Positions 9,381 to 18,879 of a stretch of DNA of 64,000 bases are shown here, piece by piece. This DNA comes from Flavobacteriales bacterium (GTDB lineage: Bacteria; Bacteroidota; Bacteroidia; Flavobacteriales_D; Sanyastnellaceae). The notes beneath the pieces are model-generated. The model did not search any database. It was not told the DNA's origin and worked only from the letters and a program-made list of their open reading frames with translations. Numbering within the stretch: the first letter of the stretch is position 1; the number at the start of each line of letters is the position of its first letter. A program made the translations under genes and the position numbers. The DNA lies in the NCBI GenBank assembly GCA_002863125.1, contig PKEB01000006.1, positions 24,702 through 88,701 of the forward strand, read 5' to 3'.

Positions 9381-12300
9381 ATGCTTCCGAAACTCATTCG
9401 AATGCAATCCAGTGTCCTGGCGGTATTGGCATTGCTATTGCTCGGCGGATTGACCCCGCTGATTGCCCAGGTTGACATCACCGGCTCCATCACCGATGGC
9501 GCGACCGGTGAGCCGCTCATCGGCGCGACCGTGATTCAAAAAGGAACCACGAACGGCACTAACGCCGGTGTCGATGGTTCGTTCACGTTGACCGTAGAAT
9601 CGCTTCCCACAGAAGTGATTTTCAGCTTCGTCGGTTACGAGGCGCAAATCAAAGAGATTACCAACACGCAGCCCTTGGCGATTGTGCTGGTGGAAGACGC
9701 CGAACTCGTCGGCGAAGTGGTCGTCGTAGGGTATGGCCGACAGAAGAAACGAGTCTCGACGGGATCCATTGCCAAAGTCACTGCGGAAGACATCGAGGGC
9801 ATTCCCGTGCCGGACGTCATTTCGACGCTGGAAGGCCAAACTTCCGGTTTGCTTGTCAATGAATCGAGCGGACAACCCGGTGCTGGCAAGTCCATACTCG
9901 TTCGCGGTATTAGCACGAATGGTGACAACTCGCCACTTTTCATCGTAGATGGACTGCAACTTGGCAACATCGACAACATCAACCCTGCCGACATCGAGTC
10001 TATTGATGTATTGAAGGATGCGGCCTCCAGTGCCATCTACGGTGCCCGTGCAGCAAACGGGGTCGTCATCATCACCACCAAGAACGGCAGCGGTAAGGAC
10101 GAAGGAACCATCAGCTACCAGACGAGCTACTTGAATTCTCAGCCGTGGAAGCTCCCCGAGATGCTCGGTGCGGAAGATTACGTCATGCTCATCCGAGAAA
10201 AGTTTGCCAACAGCAACCAGACCTCTGCACTCGATGTACTGGGTTTCCCCAACATGGGCGACGAATTGACGGCCAACACGAACTGGATGGATGAAATCTT
10301 CAATCCAGCAACCGTGGTGAATCACCGTTTGACGGCCACCACCAAGAACTCCTACCTCTCGGTCGATTACTGGGACCAGACGGGAGTCATTGGTGGGGAG
10401 AAGTCCAACTACACACGTTACTCGGTGCGCTATAACAGCTCCAAGAAGTACAAGGACTTCATCACCATCGGCCAAAATCTCAACCTCAACCGTACCGACA
10501 ACAACAATATCGGAACGAACAGCGCGTTCGGCGGGGTACAATCTGATGCCTTTGCCTACGATCCCCTGACGCCGGTCTACGATGATGTCGGGCAATACGG
10601 CTTCGCACAGTCCCCATGGGTGCAAAAGGAATACATCAATCCTCTCAGCCGATTGTGGCTAATTAATGGCGATGGCAAATCGGACCAAATGATCGGAAAC
10701 TTCTTCCTCGAAGCCGAACTCTTTGACGGTTTCAGTGTCAAAACGGACATCGGCTTTGACCTGAACTGGTGGGATTACCGAAGCTTCACCCCGACCTATG
10801 AATTCCACCCTGCCGCGCAAAACCTGACCAACGACGTGAGCCAAGGTTCTGGAAACTTCCAAGGCATCCAGTGGGAAAACACGGCGCACTACACACGCTC
10901 CAAGGACAAGCACAATTTTGATCTCCTCGCCGGCACATCGTACCGGGCCAACGACTTCCGACAAGTCGGCGGCTCAACTTCAGAACTACCGATTGACAAT
11001 CAGTTCGACCCCAACTTCCAGTACCTTGATGCTGGCCAAGACACCTTAGACAATACTTTCGGCGGAGCGAACGTACACTACGCGCTGATAAGCACGTTCG
11101 GACGTGTGCTGTACAACTACGATGAGAAATACCTCTTCTCTGCAACGCTTCGCCGCGATGGCTCGTCAAACTTCGGCCCGGGCAACCAGTTCGGTGTATT
11201 CCCTTCCGCCTCGGTCGGTTGGGTTGCCTCCAAAGAAGGGTTCATGGAAACCATCGAGCCGGTTAGCTTCCTGAAGCTGCGCGCTTCATGGGGGATCAAT
11301 GGCTCGGACCGCATCTCGCCGCTGAGCTACGTTAGCCGCATTGAACGCGTATTCACCTACGCCTTCGGTTCGGAAAGCCAAACCCTGAACACCGGTACGG
11401 CCCTCGCCACGCCGCCCAACCCCAATGTGAAATGGGAGGAGAGTGAGCAAATCGATATCGGTGTCGAACTCGGAATGTTTGACGACAAACTCACCGTTGA
11501 AGCGGACTTCTACCGAAAGACCACCAAAGACCTGCTCATGACGCAGCAGATTCCGGGCTACATCGGTGCCACCAACAACCCAACTTCCAATCTCGGTGAG
11601 ATTCGCAACCAAGGGATTGACCTGGTCTTGGGCTACCGCGCCGGTCAAGGCGATTTGAAGTGGAACACCCAGCTGACTTACACCCACTTCAAGAATGAAG
11701 TGATCAGCGTCGCCGGTGAAACCGGTTACCTCAACGGTTGGGGCTGGCCCGTTCGCAACACGGCCATTACACGTATGACCGAAGGGTACGAAGTAGGCCA
11801 CTTCGTGGGGTACCAAGCGGACGGTATTTTCCAAAACCAAGGCGAAATCTTCAGCCACGTAAACGCCGAAGGTAGCCTCCTCCAGCCCAATGCTGCTCCT
11901 GGGGACATCCGATTCCTCGATACCAACGGCGACGGCACCATCAACTCCGATGACATCGCGGACATCGGCAGCCCTTGGCCCAAGCACATCATCGGCTTGA
12001 GCGCCAGCGTCACATACAAAGACTTCTACGCAAGCGCCATCTTCAACGCCCAAATCGGCCACGAGATCTACCGCACGTACGAGCGTTCAGACGTCACGTT
12101 CTCCAACTACCAGAGCTTCTGGTTGGGCCGTTGGACGCCGGAAAACCCCAGCACGGAGTTGCCGCGTTTGACATCAACGGACCCCAACAACAACCAGCGT
12201 CCTTCGGATTTCTACCTCGAAAACGGAAACTTCCTCCGCCTGCGCAACCTGCAAATCGGCTGGAACGTTCCCGCGAACATCTTGGAGAAATTCAACATGA

Positions 12301-12467
12301 AGGAGGCCAAAATTTACCTCACGGGTACCAACCTCTTCACCTTAACCAAGTACCGCGGATTTGACCCCGACATCGGGACCAGTGGCTGGATCTTGGATAC
12401 CGGCATCGACAAAGGTTTCTACCCGAACAACCGCTCCATCGGTGCGGGCCTCAACGTTTCATTCTAA
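9381..12467 (+). CDS. SusC/RagA-family TonB-dependent outer-membrane transporter
   Basis: 1028 residues. A signal peptide ending near LIAQV is followed by the carboxypeptidase-regulatory-like domain typical of SusC (ITGSITDGATGEPLIGATV), the linker VVVVGYGRQKKR, and the plug domain with TLEGQTSGLLV, FIVDGLQLGNIDNINP and SIDVLKDAASSAIYGARAAN. The remainder is a 22-strand-type barrel ending RSIGAGLNVSF with the terminal Phe needed for barrel assembly. It imports oligosaccharides across the outer membrane using TonB energy, together with the SusD-like lipoprotein that starts 12 nt downstream. The neighbouring GH3, GH5 and GH16 genes point to beta-glucan oligosaccharides as cargo. Confidence 0.96.
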   Translation: MLPKLIRMQSSVLAVLALLLLGGLTPLIAQVDITGSITDGATGEPLIGATVIQKGTTNGTNAGVDGSFTLTVESLPTEVIFSFVGYEAQIKEITNTQPLAIVLVEDAELVGEVVVVGYGRQKKRVSTGSIAKVTAEDIEGIPVPDVISTLEGQTSGLLVNESSGQPGAGKSILVRGISTNGDNSPLFIVDGLQLGNIDNINPADIESIDVLKDAASSAIYGARAANGVVIITTKNGSGKDEGTISYQTSYLNSQPWKLPEMLGAEDYVMLIREKFANSNQTSALDVLGFPNMGDELTANTNWMDEIFNPATVVNHRLTATTKNSYLSVDYWDQTGVIGGEKSNYTRYSVRYNSSKKYKDFITIGQNLNLNRTDNNNIGTNSAFGGVQSDAFAYDPLTPVYDDVGQYGFAQSPWVQKEYINPLSRLWLINGDGKSDQMIGNFFLEAELFDGFSVKTDIGFDLNWWDYRSFTPTYEFHPAAQNLTNDVSQGSGNFQGIQWENTAHYTRSKDKHNFDLLAGTSYRANDFRQVGGSTSELPIDNQFDPNFQYLDAGQDTLDNTFGGANVHYALISTFGRVLYNYDEKYLFSATLRRDGSSNFGPGNQFGVFPSASVGWVASKEGFMETIEPVSFLKLRASWGINGSDRISPLSYVSRIERVFTYAFGSESQTLNTGTALATPPNPNVKWEESEQIDIGVELGMFDDKLTVEADFYRKTTKDLLMTQQIPGYIGATNNPTSNLGEIRNQGIDLVLGYRAGQGDLKWNTQLTYTHFKNEVISVAGETGYLNGWGWPVRNTAITRMTEGYEVGHFVGYQADGIFQNQGEIFSHVNAEGSLLQPNAAPGDIRFLDTNGDGTINSDDIADIGSPWPKHIIGLSASVTYKDFYASAIFNAQIGHEIYRTYERSDVTFSNYQSFWLGRWTPENPSTELPRLTSTDPNNNQRPSDFYLENGNFLRLRNLQIGWNVPANILEKFNMKEAKIYLTGTNLFTLTKYRGFDPDIGTSGWILDTGIDKGFYPNNRSIGAGLNVSF

Positions 12468-12479
12468 AGCTCAGAACTC

Positions 12480-14120
12480 ATGATTAAGCACCTACGCAAA
12501 GTAACGCTCCTTCTCGCCCTCGCTTTGAGCTTTGGAGCCTGTAACAAAGATCGACTCCAAGTGGACCCTGTGAACCAGGTCCTGTCAAGCACCTACTACC
12601 AAACGGAACTGCACGTGTCCGAAGCACTCATTGGTGCCTACGACCCGGTCGGTTGGACCATGGCCTATGGGCAGTGGATTTCCCCTGTGATGTTTGGTGA
12701 GATTCGCTCGGATAATGCCAACGCCGGTGGCGACCCCTCCAACAACGACCAGCCCGGATGGCAGGAATTCGATGATTTCACGGAAACCAATACCAACACC
12801 GTACTTCACCCCCTCTACCGCCGCAGCTACATCGGAATCAACCGGGTGAACAGCCTGTTGAGCAACACGGACACAAGTGACCCCGCGTTGTCTTCCGATG
12901 CAGTGCAATTGTACCTCGCGGAGGCAAAATTCCTACGGGCGTTTTACCACTTTGAAGTGTTCCGTCATTTCGGTCCCATCCCGGTTATCACCGAGGAATT
13001 GGCCCCCGACGAAGTGAGTTTGCAGCGCAATACCCTCTCCGAGGTGATGCAGCAAATCATCGATGACTGCGAGGATGCGGCAGCGTTACTTCCCGTCATG
13101 CCGGTTTCAGGCCAGGAAGGACGTGCCACGAAAGGTGCCGCCTTGGCACTGATGGGCAAGGCCTACCTCTACTGGGCAGACCTAAGCGGCGACGATGCCA
13201 CGAAATTTGATGCTGCAGCATCGGCGCTGCAAGAAGTGGTGGACTTGGGCGCGTACGAATTGGTGGACGATTTGGAATCGCTTTACACCCAAGGCACACG
13301 CAACACCACCGAAGCCGTTTTTGAAATACAGCACAACCCCCTCTACACCAGTGATTGGGGTTGGTTTGAAGGAATCGACGGCAACGGTATTATTCAATTG
13401 TGCGGCATCCGCGGCTTGTGCGCAGATCACCCTACCTTGGAAGCGGGCTGGGGATTCCTGTCTGTTACAGAAGGATTGTACAACCATTTCTTGGATGACG
13501 ATCATTTCCGCCGGGACGTGGCTATTTCGTCGGAGGCTACATTGGAGCAAGACATGATCGATGCAGGACTTTCCTGTGACCCCATCGTCGACGCGACCCA
13601 GAATAACCCCATCGACTACACGGGCTACTTCCAAGCCAAGTACCAAAACTTCAAAGCGTTTGCCGGTACCAACATCAACGGCGGCAACGAGCACTTGACG
13701 AAGGCGCAGAACACGCATTACATCCGGTACGCTGATGTCCTGCTGATGCTGGCTGAGGCCTTGCACCGCGGGTCGGGCGACGACGGCTCTGCCATGGCTC
13801 ACATTGATGCCGTCCGCGAGCGGGCTGCTGGACCGGGCGACAATGCCGGAACATTCCGTACCGCATCGCAGTTGATGGCAGATGAGGGCATGAGCCTGCT
13901 CGACGTCATTTGGTACGAACGCCGTGCGGAGTTCGCTTGCGAAGGCGACCGCTGGACCGACCTCGTGCGCTCAGGACGCGCGGAATCTAGCCTGTTCGTT
14001 GGCGACGGTGACAAAGAAGGTAATTTCGACGACGAGAGCCTCTGGCTTCCCGTTGCACTGGAAGAGACTGTCATCGCCAACGGCATGACCACGTACCCGG
14101 ATGCTTCCCTTTTTGATTGA
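12480..14120 (+). CDS. SusD/RagB-family glycan-binding lipoprotein
   Basis: 546 residues. The signal peptide ends LALSFGACNKDRLQVDP, a lipobox with the acylated Cys near residue 21. The helical SusD body shows YRRSYIGINRVNSLL, LYLAEAKFLRAFYHFEVFRHFG, KGAALALMGKAYLYWADLS (TPR-like helices) and the C-terminal HYIRYADVLLMLAEALHRG and WYERRAEFACEGDRWTDLVRSG. This is the surface lid of the SusCD pair and binds the sugar chain. It is 12 nt from susC and overlaps the reading frame of the next lipoprotein region, so the three genes form one operon. Confidence 0.95.
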   Translation: MIKHLRKVTLLLALALSFGACNKDRLQVDPVNQVLSSTYYQTELHVSEALIGAYDPVGWTMAYGQWISPVMFGEIRSDNANAGGDPSNNDQPGWQEFDDFTETNTNTVLHPLYRRSYIGINRVNSLLSNTDTSDPALSSDAVQLYLAEAKFLRAFYHFEVFRHFGPIPVITEELAPDEVSLQRNTLSEVMQQIIDDCEDAAALLPVMPVSGQEGRATKGAALALMGKAYLYWADLSGDDATKFDAAASALQEVVDLGAYELVDDLESLYTQGTRNTTEAVFEIQHNPLYTSDWGWFEGIDGNGIIQLCGIRGLCADHPTLEAGWGFLSVTEGLYNHFLDDDHFRRDVAISSEATLEQDMIDAGLSCDPIVDATQNNPIDYTGYFQAKYQNFKAFAGTNINGGNEHLTKAQNTHYIRYADVLLMLAEALHRGSGDDGSAMAHIDAVRERAAGPGDNAGTFRTASQLMADEGMSLLDVIWYERRAEFACEGDRWTDLVRSGRAESSLFVGDGDKEGNFDDESLWLPVALEETVIANGMTTYPDASLFD

Positions 14121-14149
14121 TTATAACAACCATTCATAATTCTAATCCA

Positions 14150-15850
14150 ATGAACCTTAACAAATTCATTTACGGTCTCGGACTCACCCTGTTGGGCGGT
14201 CTCGTTTTGACCGGATGCCGGAAGGACGATCCGGAGGAACCCGGCGATACCGTCGCAACGTTCCAATACGAAATCAGCGCAGGCAACTGGGCCGAGGTCA
14301 CCTTCACCAACTACTCGCAAAACGCAAGCTCGTACGCTTGGGACTTCGGCGATGGCAACACCAGCACTGAAGAGAGCCCCGTGCACACGTACGCAGCGGG
14401 TGGTACTTATAATGTCACACTTACGGCTACAGGCGCTGCAGGTTCGGCCTCACGTACAGAGACCATCAACATCGTTGACCCCAACACCGCTGGGATGTTC
14501 TTGTCAGGCGCAGAGGGTAAGACATGGTACCTCGACCGAGAAGCGATTGCCATGGGCATCGGCCCCGGACCGGGTGATGTTTCTTGGTGGTCTTTCGGTG
14601 GCGTAACCCCCTTGGGTGAGCGTCCGTGCATCCTCGATGATGCATACACCTTCAATCCCGACGGAACGTGGGAAAAGAACACCGGCGGAACCTTGTTTGT
14701 CGATTCAGATGCCAACGGCGGATGGCTCGGAAACAGCTTCGAAACATGCTACGACGAGACCACGCCTGACCTCTTTGTTGGTCCCAATGGCGAGGACTTG
14801 AGCGCCTTTGCAGACGGAGGTGACTACACTTACAGCTTCGACCCAGCTCAAGGCATGATCTCCATCGAGGGATTCGGCGCCTACATTGGACTGGCTCAGA
14901 AGACGAACGACGGCGACAGCTACATCCCCGTTTCAACGAAGATGTACACCGTCCTCAACATGGAGACAGGTGCGAATTCAGATCGTATGGAAATCGCTTT
15001 GGTCATGCCTGACGGCGCGGCTTGGACGTTCTACCTCGTGCACTATCACGATGCCAACGACCTTCCTCCCATTCCGATCGCAGGTCCTGCAGCGAGCTTC
15101 AGCTACGTCAAAGAAGGAACCACAGTGACTTTCACCAACACGTCGAATAACGCTACATCTGCGAACTGGGACTTTGGTGATGGCAACTTCAGCACCGACT
15201 ACAACGCGGTTCACACCTACGCGGCGGACGGCGATTACACGGTGACCTTGACGGTCAGTGACGACAACTTCGCCACCGATGAAGCCACAGAAACCATCTC
15301 TATCAGTTCAGCCGTATTCACTGCTGCAGACCTCTCAAGTGCAGAGGGCAAGGTGTGGCGATTGGACGGTGAAGGCTCCTACATCGTCGGACCTGCTCAA
15401 GGAAGCGGCGAATGGTGGGGCGGTTTGGACGCTGCCGGCGTCGTGGAGCGCTACTGCCAGATGGATGATGAATTCATCTTCTACGACGATGGAACCTTCG
15501 TTATCGATACACAAGGCGACGTGTGGGCGGAAAGCTACATGGGCGGCAACAACGAATGCCTGACCGATGAGTCATTGGTCGCTCCGTTTGACGTCTTTGG
15601 ATCGGGAACGCACGCGTTCACAACAACCGGTGCAGAAATCACCGTCAACGGCCTTGGTGCATACATCGGTTTCAACAAAGCCTCGAACGAAGGTGAATTA
15701 CCAAACGAAGGAACCGGTACGCCAGCGTCAACAATCACCTACGAGGTTTACGAGTACAGCAACAACGATGCTGAGCGCTTGACCATCACCGTGGATTACG
15801 GTGAGAACCCAGGTGAAGCCTACTGGACCATTCGTTTGATTGCTGAATAA
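14150..15850 (+). CDS. Surface lipoprotein with duplicated PKD plus unknown module, likely glycan-binding protein
   Basis: 566 residues. The signal peptide ends LVLTGCRKDDPEE (lipobox). The chain is an internal duplication: PKD domain 1 (about 40-110, WDFGDGNTSTEESPVHTYAA), module 1 (about 118-300, starting AEGKTWYLD and ending in a GFGAYIGL strand), PKD domain 2 (about 310-395, WDFGDGNFSTDYNAVHTYAA), and module 2 (about 400-566, AEGKVWRLD, GLGAYIGFNK). Third place after susC and susD is the normal position of a surface glycan-binding protein. I start it at the ATG at 14150; an in-frame ATG at 14117 overlaps susD and lacks a sensible signal peptide. A strong terminator follows. Confidence 0.82.
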   Translation: MNLNKFIYGLGLTLLGGLVLTGCRKDDPEEPGDTVATFQYEISAGNWAEVTFTNYSQNASSYAWDFGDGNTSTEESPVHTYAAGGTYNVTLTATGAAGSASRTETINIVDPNTAGMFLSGAEGKTWYLDREAIAMGIGPGPGDVSWWSFGGVTPLGERPCILDDAYTFNPDGTWEKNTGGTLFVDSDANGGWLGNSFETCYDETTPDLFVGPNGEDLSAFADGGDYTYSFDPAQGMISIEGFGAYIGLAQKTNDGDSYIPVSTKMYTVLNMETGANSDRMEIALVMPDGAAWTFYLVHYHDANDLPPIPIAGPAASFSYVKEGTTVTFTNTSNNATSANWDFGDGNFSTDYNAVHTYAADGDYTVTLTVSDDNFATDEATETISISSAVFTAADLSSAEGKVWRLDGEGSYIVGPAQGSGEWWGGLDAAGVVERYCQMDDEFIFYDDGTFVIDTQGDVWAESYMGGNNECLTDESLVAPFDVFGSGTHAFTTTGAEITVNGLGAYIGFNKASNEGELPNEGTGTPASTITYEVYEYSNNDAERLTITVDYGENPGEAYWTIRLIAE

Positions 15851-15871
15851 TCAAGCACATCCCTCCACGAG

Positions 15872-15909
15872 AAAAGGGAATCGGCCATGCGCCGGTTCCC
15901 TTTTTTCTT
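15872..15909 (+). terminator. Intrinsic terminator of the susC-susD-PKD operon
   Basis: The arms aaaagggaatcggc and gccggttccctttt surround the loop catgc, with one mismatch, and a T-rich run follows. It lies 21 nt after the stop codon of the PKD lipoprotein. Confidence 0.8.
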
Positions 15910-15971
15910 TCCTTGAGTTCCGAGTGGATTTGCAACTGATTCCCTTCCTGCTTACCCACCTATTTGCCCAA

Positions 15972-16015
15972 AACAAAAAAGGGAACTCGTAAGACACCAG
16001 TTCCCTTTCTTTTCA
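15972..16015 (-). terminator. Intrinsic terminator of the GH5 gene
   Basis: The inverted repeat aaagggaact / agttcccttt has an 11-nt loop. Read on the minus strand it lies 15 nt after the GH5 stop and is followed by a run of T. A-rich and T-rich flanks on both sides could make it act in either direction. Its stem is similar to the terminator 100 bases away. Confidence 0.75.
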
Positions 16016-16029
16016 AAATGAGTCCCCGC

Positions 16030-18768
16030 TTATTCGGGAATCTTGATGAACCGCCCGACGTCCACCGTTTCGTCTTCGCGCAGGATGAACACGTTGTACA
16101 AGCCGGCGGCCCAATCGCTTACAACGATGCGTTCTTGGATGGTGGAAACGTCGCGGAAGACCTTTCCGTAAACCGGACGGCCGCGGTTGTCGTAAATGCT
16201 CAAGGTCAAGTCTTGACGGAAGAACAGACCGAAAGCGATGTTGACCTCGTTCACCGTAGGGTTCGGGTAGGCAACCACGGTTTGGTATGGGAATTCAAAC
16301 ACGGTGTCGTCGTCGATATCACCGAGGTACTTGAATTCAATCCAGTTCAAATTGAACGGAGCCGCGGTCACGAGGACGCGCAACTGGTATTCGCCGGACG
16401 CATTGAGGGTAACCGTCTCCGTGGTGGTCTGCCACGTCTGCCACCCGCCAGTGGACGGGAATTCAGCTTCGCACACATACGTATTGATGCCACTGTCGTG
16501 CAGCAATACCAGCTCGACCCCACCTGCGCTTTGTGACGCCGTGCGGAACGAAACGTCGTAATCGCCGCTGTACAGGACATTGACATCGTACAGCATGTAG
16601 TCACCCGGATCGAGGTAGCCGATGTTCAGGCCGCCCCCAACGTCTGTGGTGCTCTCAATCTCAACGCCTTCGGCTTCAACAAAATTCTCAACCTCAATCC
16701 AACCGGGAATCGGGTAGACGAAATCCAGGGTGTTGTCAACCGGCTCTTGCGTGAACTGCTGCAGACTGCTTCCATCAGCAGCGGTAATACCAGAACCCGT
16801 GTAGGAGATGGTCAAGTCTTGCGTAGCCAAGAGTAGCTCATCCATATCGAAGACAATGGTTTGGTCATTTTCAGTACTCATACTCAAGGTATTGAAGGCA
16901 AGCGGCAGACCGTTGTCGAAGATTTGGAAATCCGACACCTCGGCATTGAGTGGTTGGCTGATCGGCTTGTTCAACGTCAAGGCAATCTGGTTGGCATTCA
17001 GCGTACGCGCCGTCAAATACGCCATGTCTACCTCATCAGCGGGGATGCCGGTAAACGTAAAGTCGAAGCTGCCGACGTTGAATCCCGATTGGTCCGCTTG
17101 GAAGCGCACCGTCTGCACACCTTCCATCAGCAGTACGTCCTCGATGGTCAGGGTGGACCAATTGCTGGTACCGCCTGTCGTCTGTACGTTGATCGACGAA
17201 GTGACTTGGACACCGTCGACGTCTAGGTGGAAAATGCCATTCGAGCCGTCCGCCGCCACGCGCAGATCGATGTCATACAAGCCAGAGGTCGCCACATCCA
17301 CCGTGTAGTCCATCCATTCGTCCATGGAAATCCACCCCACGTTGTAGCCGTTGGAATTCAACTGGTCCGTTGAAAATTCAATGTCAACACCATCGTTGCG
17401 GTATTGCCAACCGTTGTTCCACGCCGTGAACTCACCGGTCGTCACATGGAACGTGGCCACCTGTTCATCATTGTAGGCGTAGCCTTGGCGGCCCAAGTCA
17501 AAATCCGATGCGTACACCAAACCGGGCACGGGATGTGGCTCTCCGTGAAAGGGCTTGGTCTCGTCCGTGGCGACTTGCCGGAACATAGCATCGGGGACAT
17601 TGGTCTGGATGACGCAATTCTCAGTTTTCAATCCCTCGGCTAATTCCATCAACGAAGCCGTGGCGACTTCCACCGAAGGCTGCAATGCATTGCCGTTCCA
17701 GTAGTCGAGCAAATCCTGGTAGCCATCTGTCTTGGCGATGGACATGGGGCAAGAGATGCTTTCGATTTTCTTCAGTGGCCACCACGCCCAGCCCATGTTC
17801 AAGTCTTCGAGCAAGTGGATGGCATCCCGGAACCAAGCGTTACCGTTTTCACCGCTTTCTCCCACGTAAAGCGGCACGTTGTGTTCATCGCGGAGGGAGG
17901 TCACAAACTCCATATCCACCGGCTCGTTCTTACTCCAGTATTTGTGTGGAGAGTATACCAGTTGATCATCCCACGGCGGGGTCAAACCCGTGAAGTCGTT
18001 GGCAAACCAGTTGCCCTCGATGAAAATGATATGGTCCGGGTCGACCGTGCGGATGCTGTCTGTGCACTGCATGTACAGGCTACGCAAAGCGGATCCATTC
18101 GGAAGGTTCCAGTTGGGTTCGTTGAGCAAGTCGTACCCGGCGACCCATTGTTCGCCTACGTAGTGCTCGGCAATGCGCTTCCAAAGCGCCACCATTTTGT
18201 TCTTGTTTTCGATGCTCTCCCACAGGGAAGGATTCGCCGGATTGTAGTCCGAGATCTCCTGCGCATAGCCCTGACCGCCGGGAGCTGCGTGCAGGTCCAA
18301 GATGACGTACATCTCGTTGGCGGCGCACCAAGCCACCAAACTGTCGGTCAATTCAAACCCGGTGTCGATCCAGGTGTTTTCGCCGGCTACCGGCTCGTCC
18401 TCAATGGGGAGTGTCCAGAGGTTGTAGTGCATGGGGAGGCGCACGGAGTTGAATCCCCACGCCTTCAGCGAGTCGATGTCCGACTTCTGGACGTGGTTGT
18501 GCAACCAGGCGTCATACCACGCGTCGGTGTTTTCGACCCCAATGAGGTCTTCAATCATGGCGCGGATCTCGTACTGCGGCCCGGCAAACCCGCTGGTTTG
18601 CATCATATAGCCCTCTTGCACCATCCAACCGCCCAAGCCCATTCCACGAAGCAACATCGGCTCGCCAGCCTCATTCACAATGTTTTGGCCATCAACACTC
18701 AAAAAATGCTGGGCACTGATCGGCCCGAGGCCGAGAAAAACAAGCAAAACAATGAATACGCACCTCAT
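16030..18768 (-). CDS. Secreted GH5 glucanase with two CBM6-like modules and T9SS sorting domain
   Basis: 912 residues. Signal peptide 1-19. The GH5 barrel (about 25-365) has LRGMGLGGWMVQEGYM, RLPMHYNLW, LDLHAAPGGQ, acid/base E217 in LLNEPNW and nucleophile E304 in LYVGESGENG. A CBM6-like domain (about 400-570, GVDIEFSTD, VGWISMDEWMDYTVDV) follows, then an Ig-like segment (about 575-680), a second CBM6-like domain (about 690-820, IEVENFVEAEGVEIE, YLDPGDYMLYDVNV) and a T9SS type A domain (VVAYPNPTVNEVNIAFG, WAAGLYNVFI). The start at 18768 sits at the signal peptide; in-frame codons up to 18831 do not. GH5 specificity is not readable, but its place beside GH16 and GH3 suggests beta-1,3- or beta-1,6-glucan. 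Confidence 0.9.
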   Translation of the reverse strand: MRCVFIVLLVFLGLGPISAQHFLSVDGQNIVNEAGEPMLLRGMGLGGWMVQEGYMMQTSGFAGPQYEIRAMIEDLIGVENTDAWYDAWLHNHVQKSDIDSLKAWGFNSVRLPMHYNLWTLPIEDEPVAGENTWIDTGFELTDSLVAWCAANEMYVILDLHAAPGGQGYAQEISDYNPANPSLWESIENKNKMVALWKRIAEHYVGEQWVAGYDLLNEPNWNLPNGSALRSLYMQCTDSIRTVDPDHIIFIEGNWFANDFTGLTPPWDDQLVYSPHKYWSKNEPVDMEFVTSLRDEHNVPLYVGESGENGNAWFRDAIHLLEDLNMGWAWWPLKKIESISCPMSIAKTDGYQDLLDYWNGNALQPSVEVATASLMELAEGLKTENCVIQTNVPDAMFRQVATDETKPFHGEPHPVPGLVYASDFDLGRQGYAYNDEQVATFHVTTGEFTAWNNGWQYRNDGVDIEFSTDQLNSNGYNVGWISMDEWMDYTVDVATSGLYDIDLRVAADGSNGIFHLDVDGVQVTSSINVQTTGGTSNWSTLTIEDVLLMEGVQTVRFQADQSGFNVGSFDFTFTGIPADEVDMAYLTARTLNANQIALTLNKPISQPLNAEVSDFQIFDNGLPLAFNTLSMSTENDQTIVFDMDELLLATQDLTISYTGSGITAADGSSLQQFTQEPVDNTLDFVYPIPGWIEVENFVEAEGVEIESTTDVGGGLNIGYLDPGDYMLYDVNVLYSGDYDVSFRTASQSAGGVELVLLHDSGINTYVCEAEFPSTGGWQTWQTTTETVTLNASGEYQLRVLVTAAPFNLNWIEFKYLGDIDDDTVFEFPYQTVVAYPNPTVNEVNIAFGLFFRQDLTLSIYDNRGRPVYGKVFRDVSTIQERIVVSDWAAGLYNVFILREDETVDVGRFIKIPE

Positions 18769-18879
18769 GTCCTTATGATTAAGTTCGCTAAATTTATGCG
18801 TGTGAAAAATACAACCTTTTGCGATACCCAAAAGCCTTAATGGTGTTGCAAATCATTGTTTCAAAACGCCCTTAAACTC

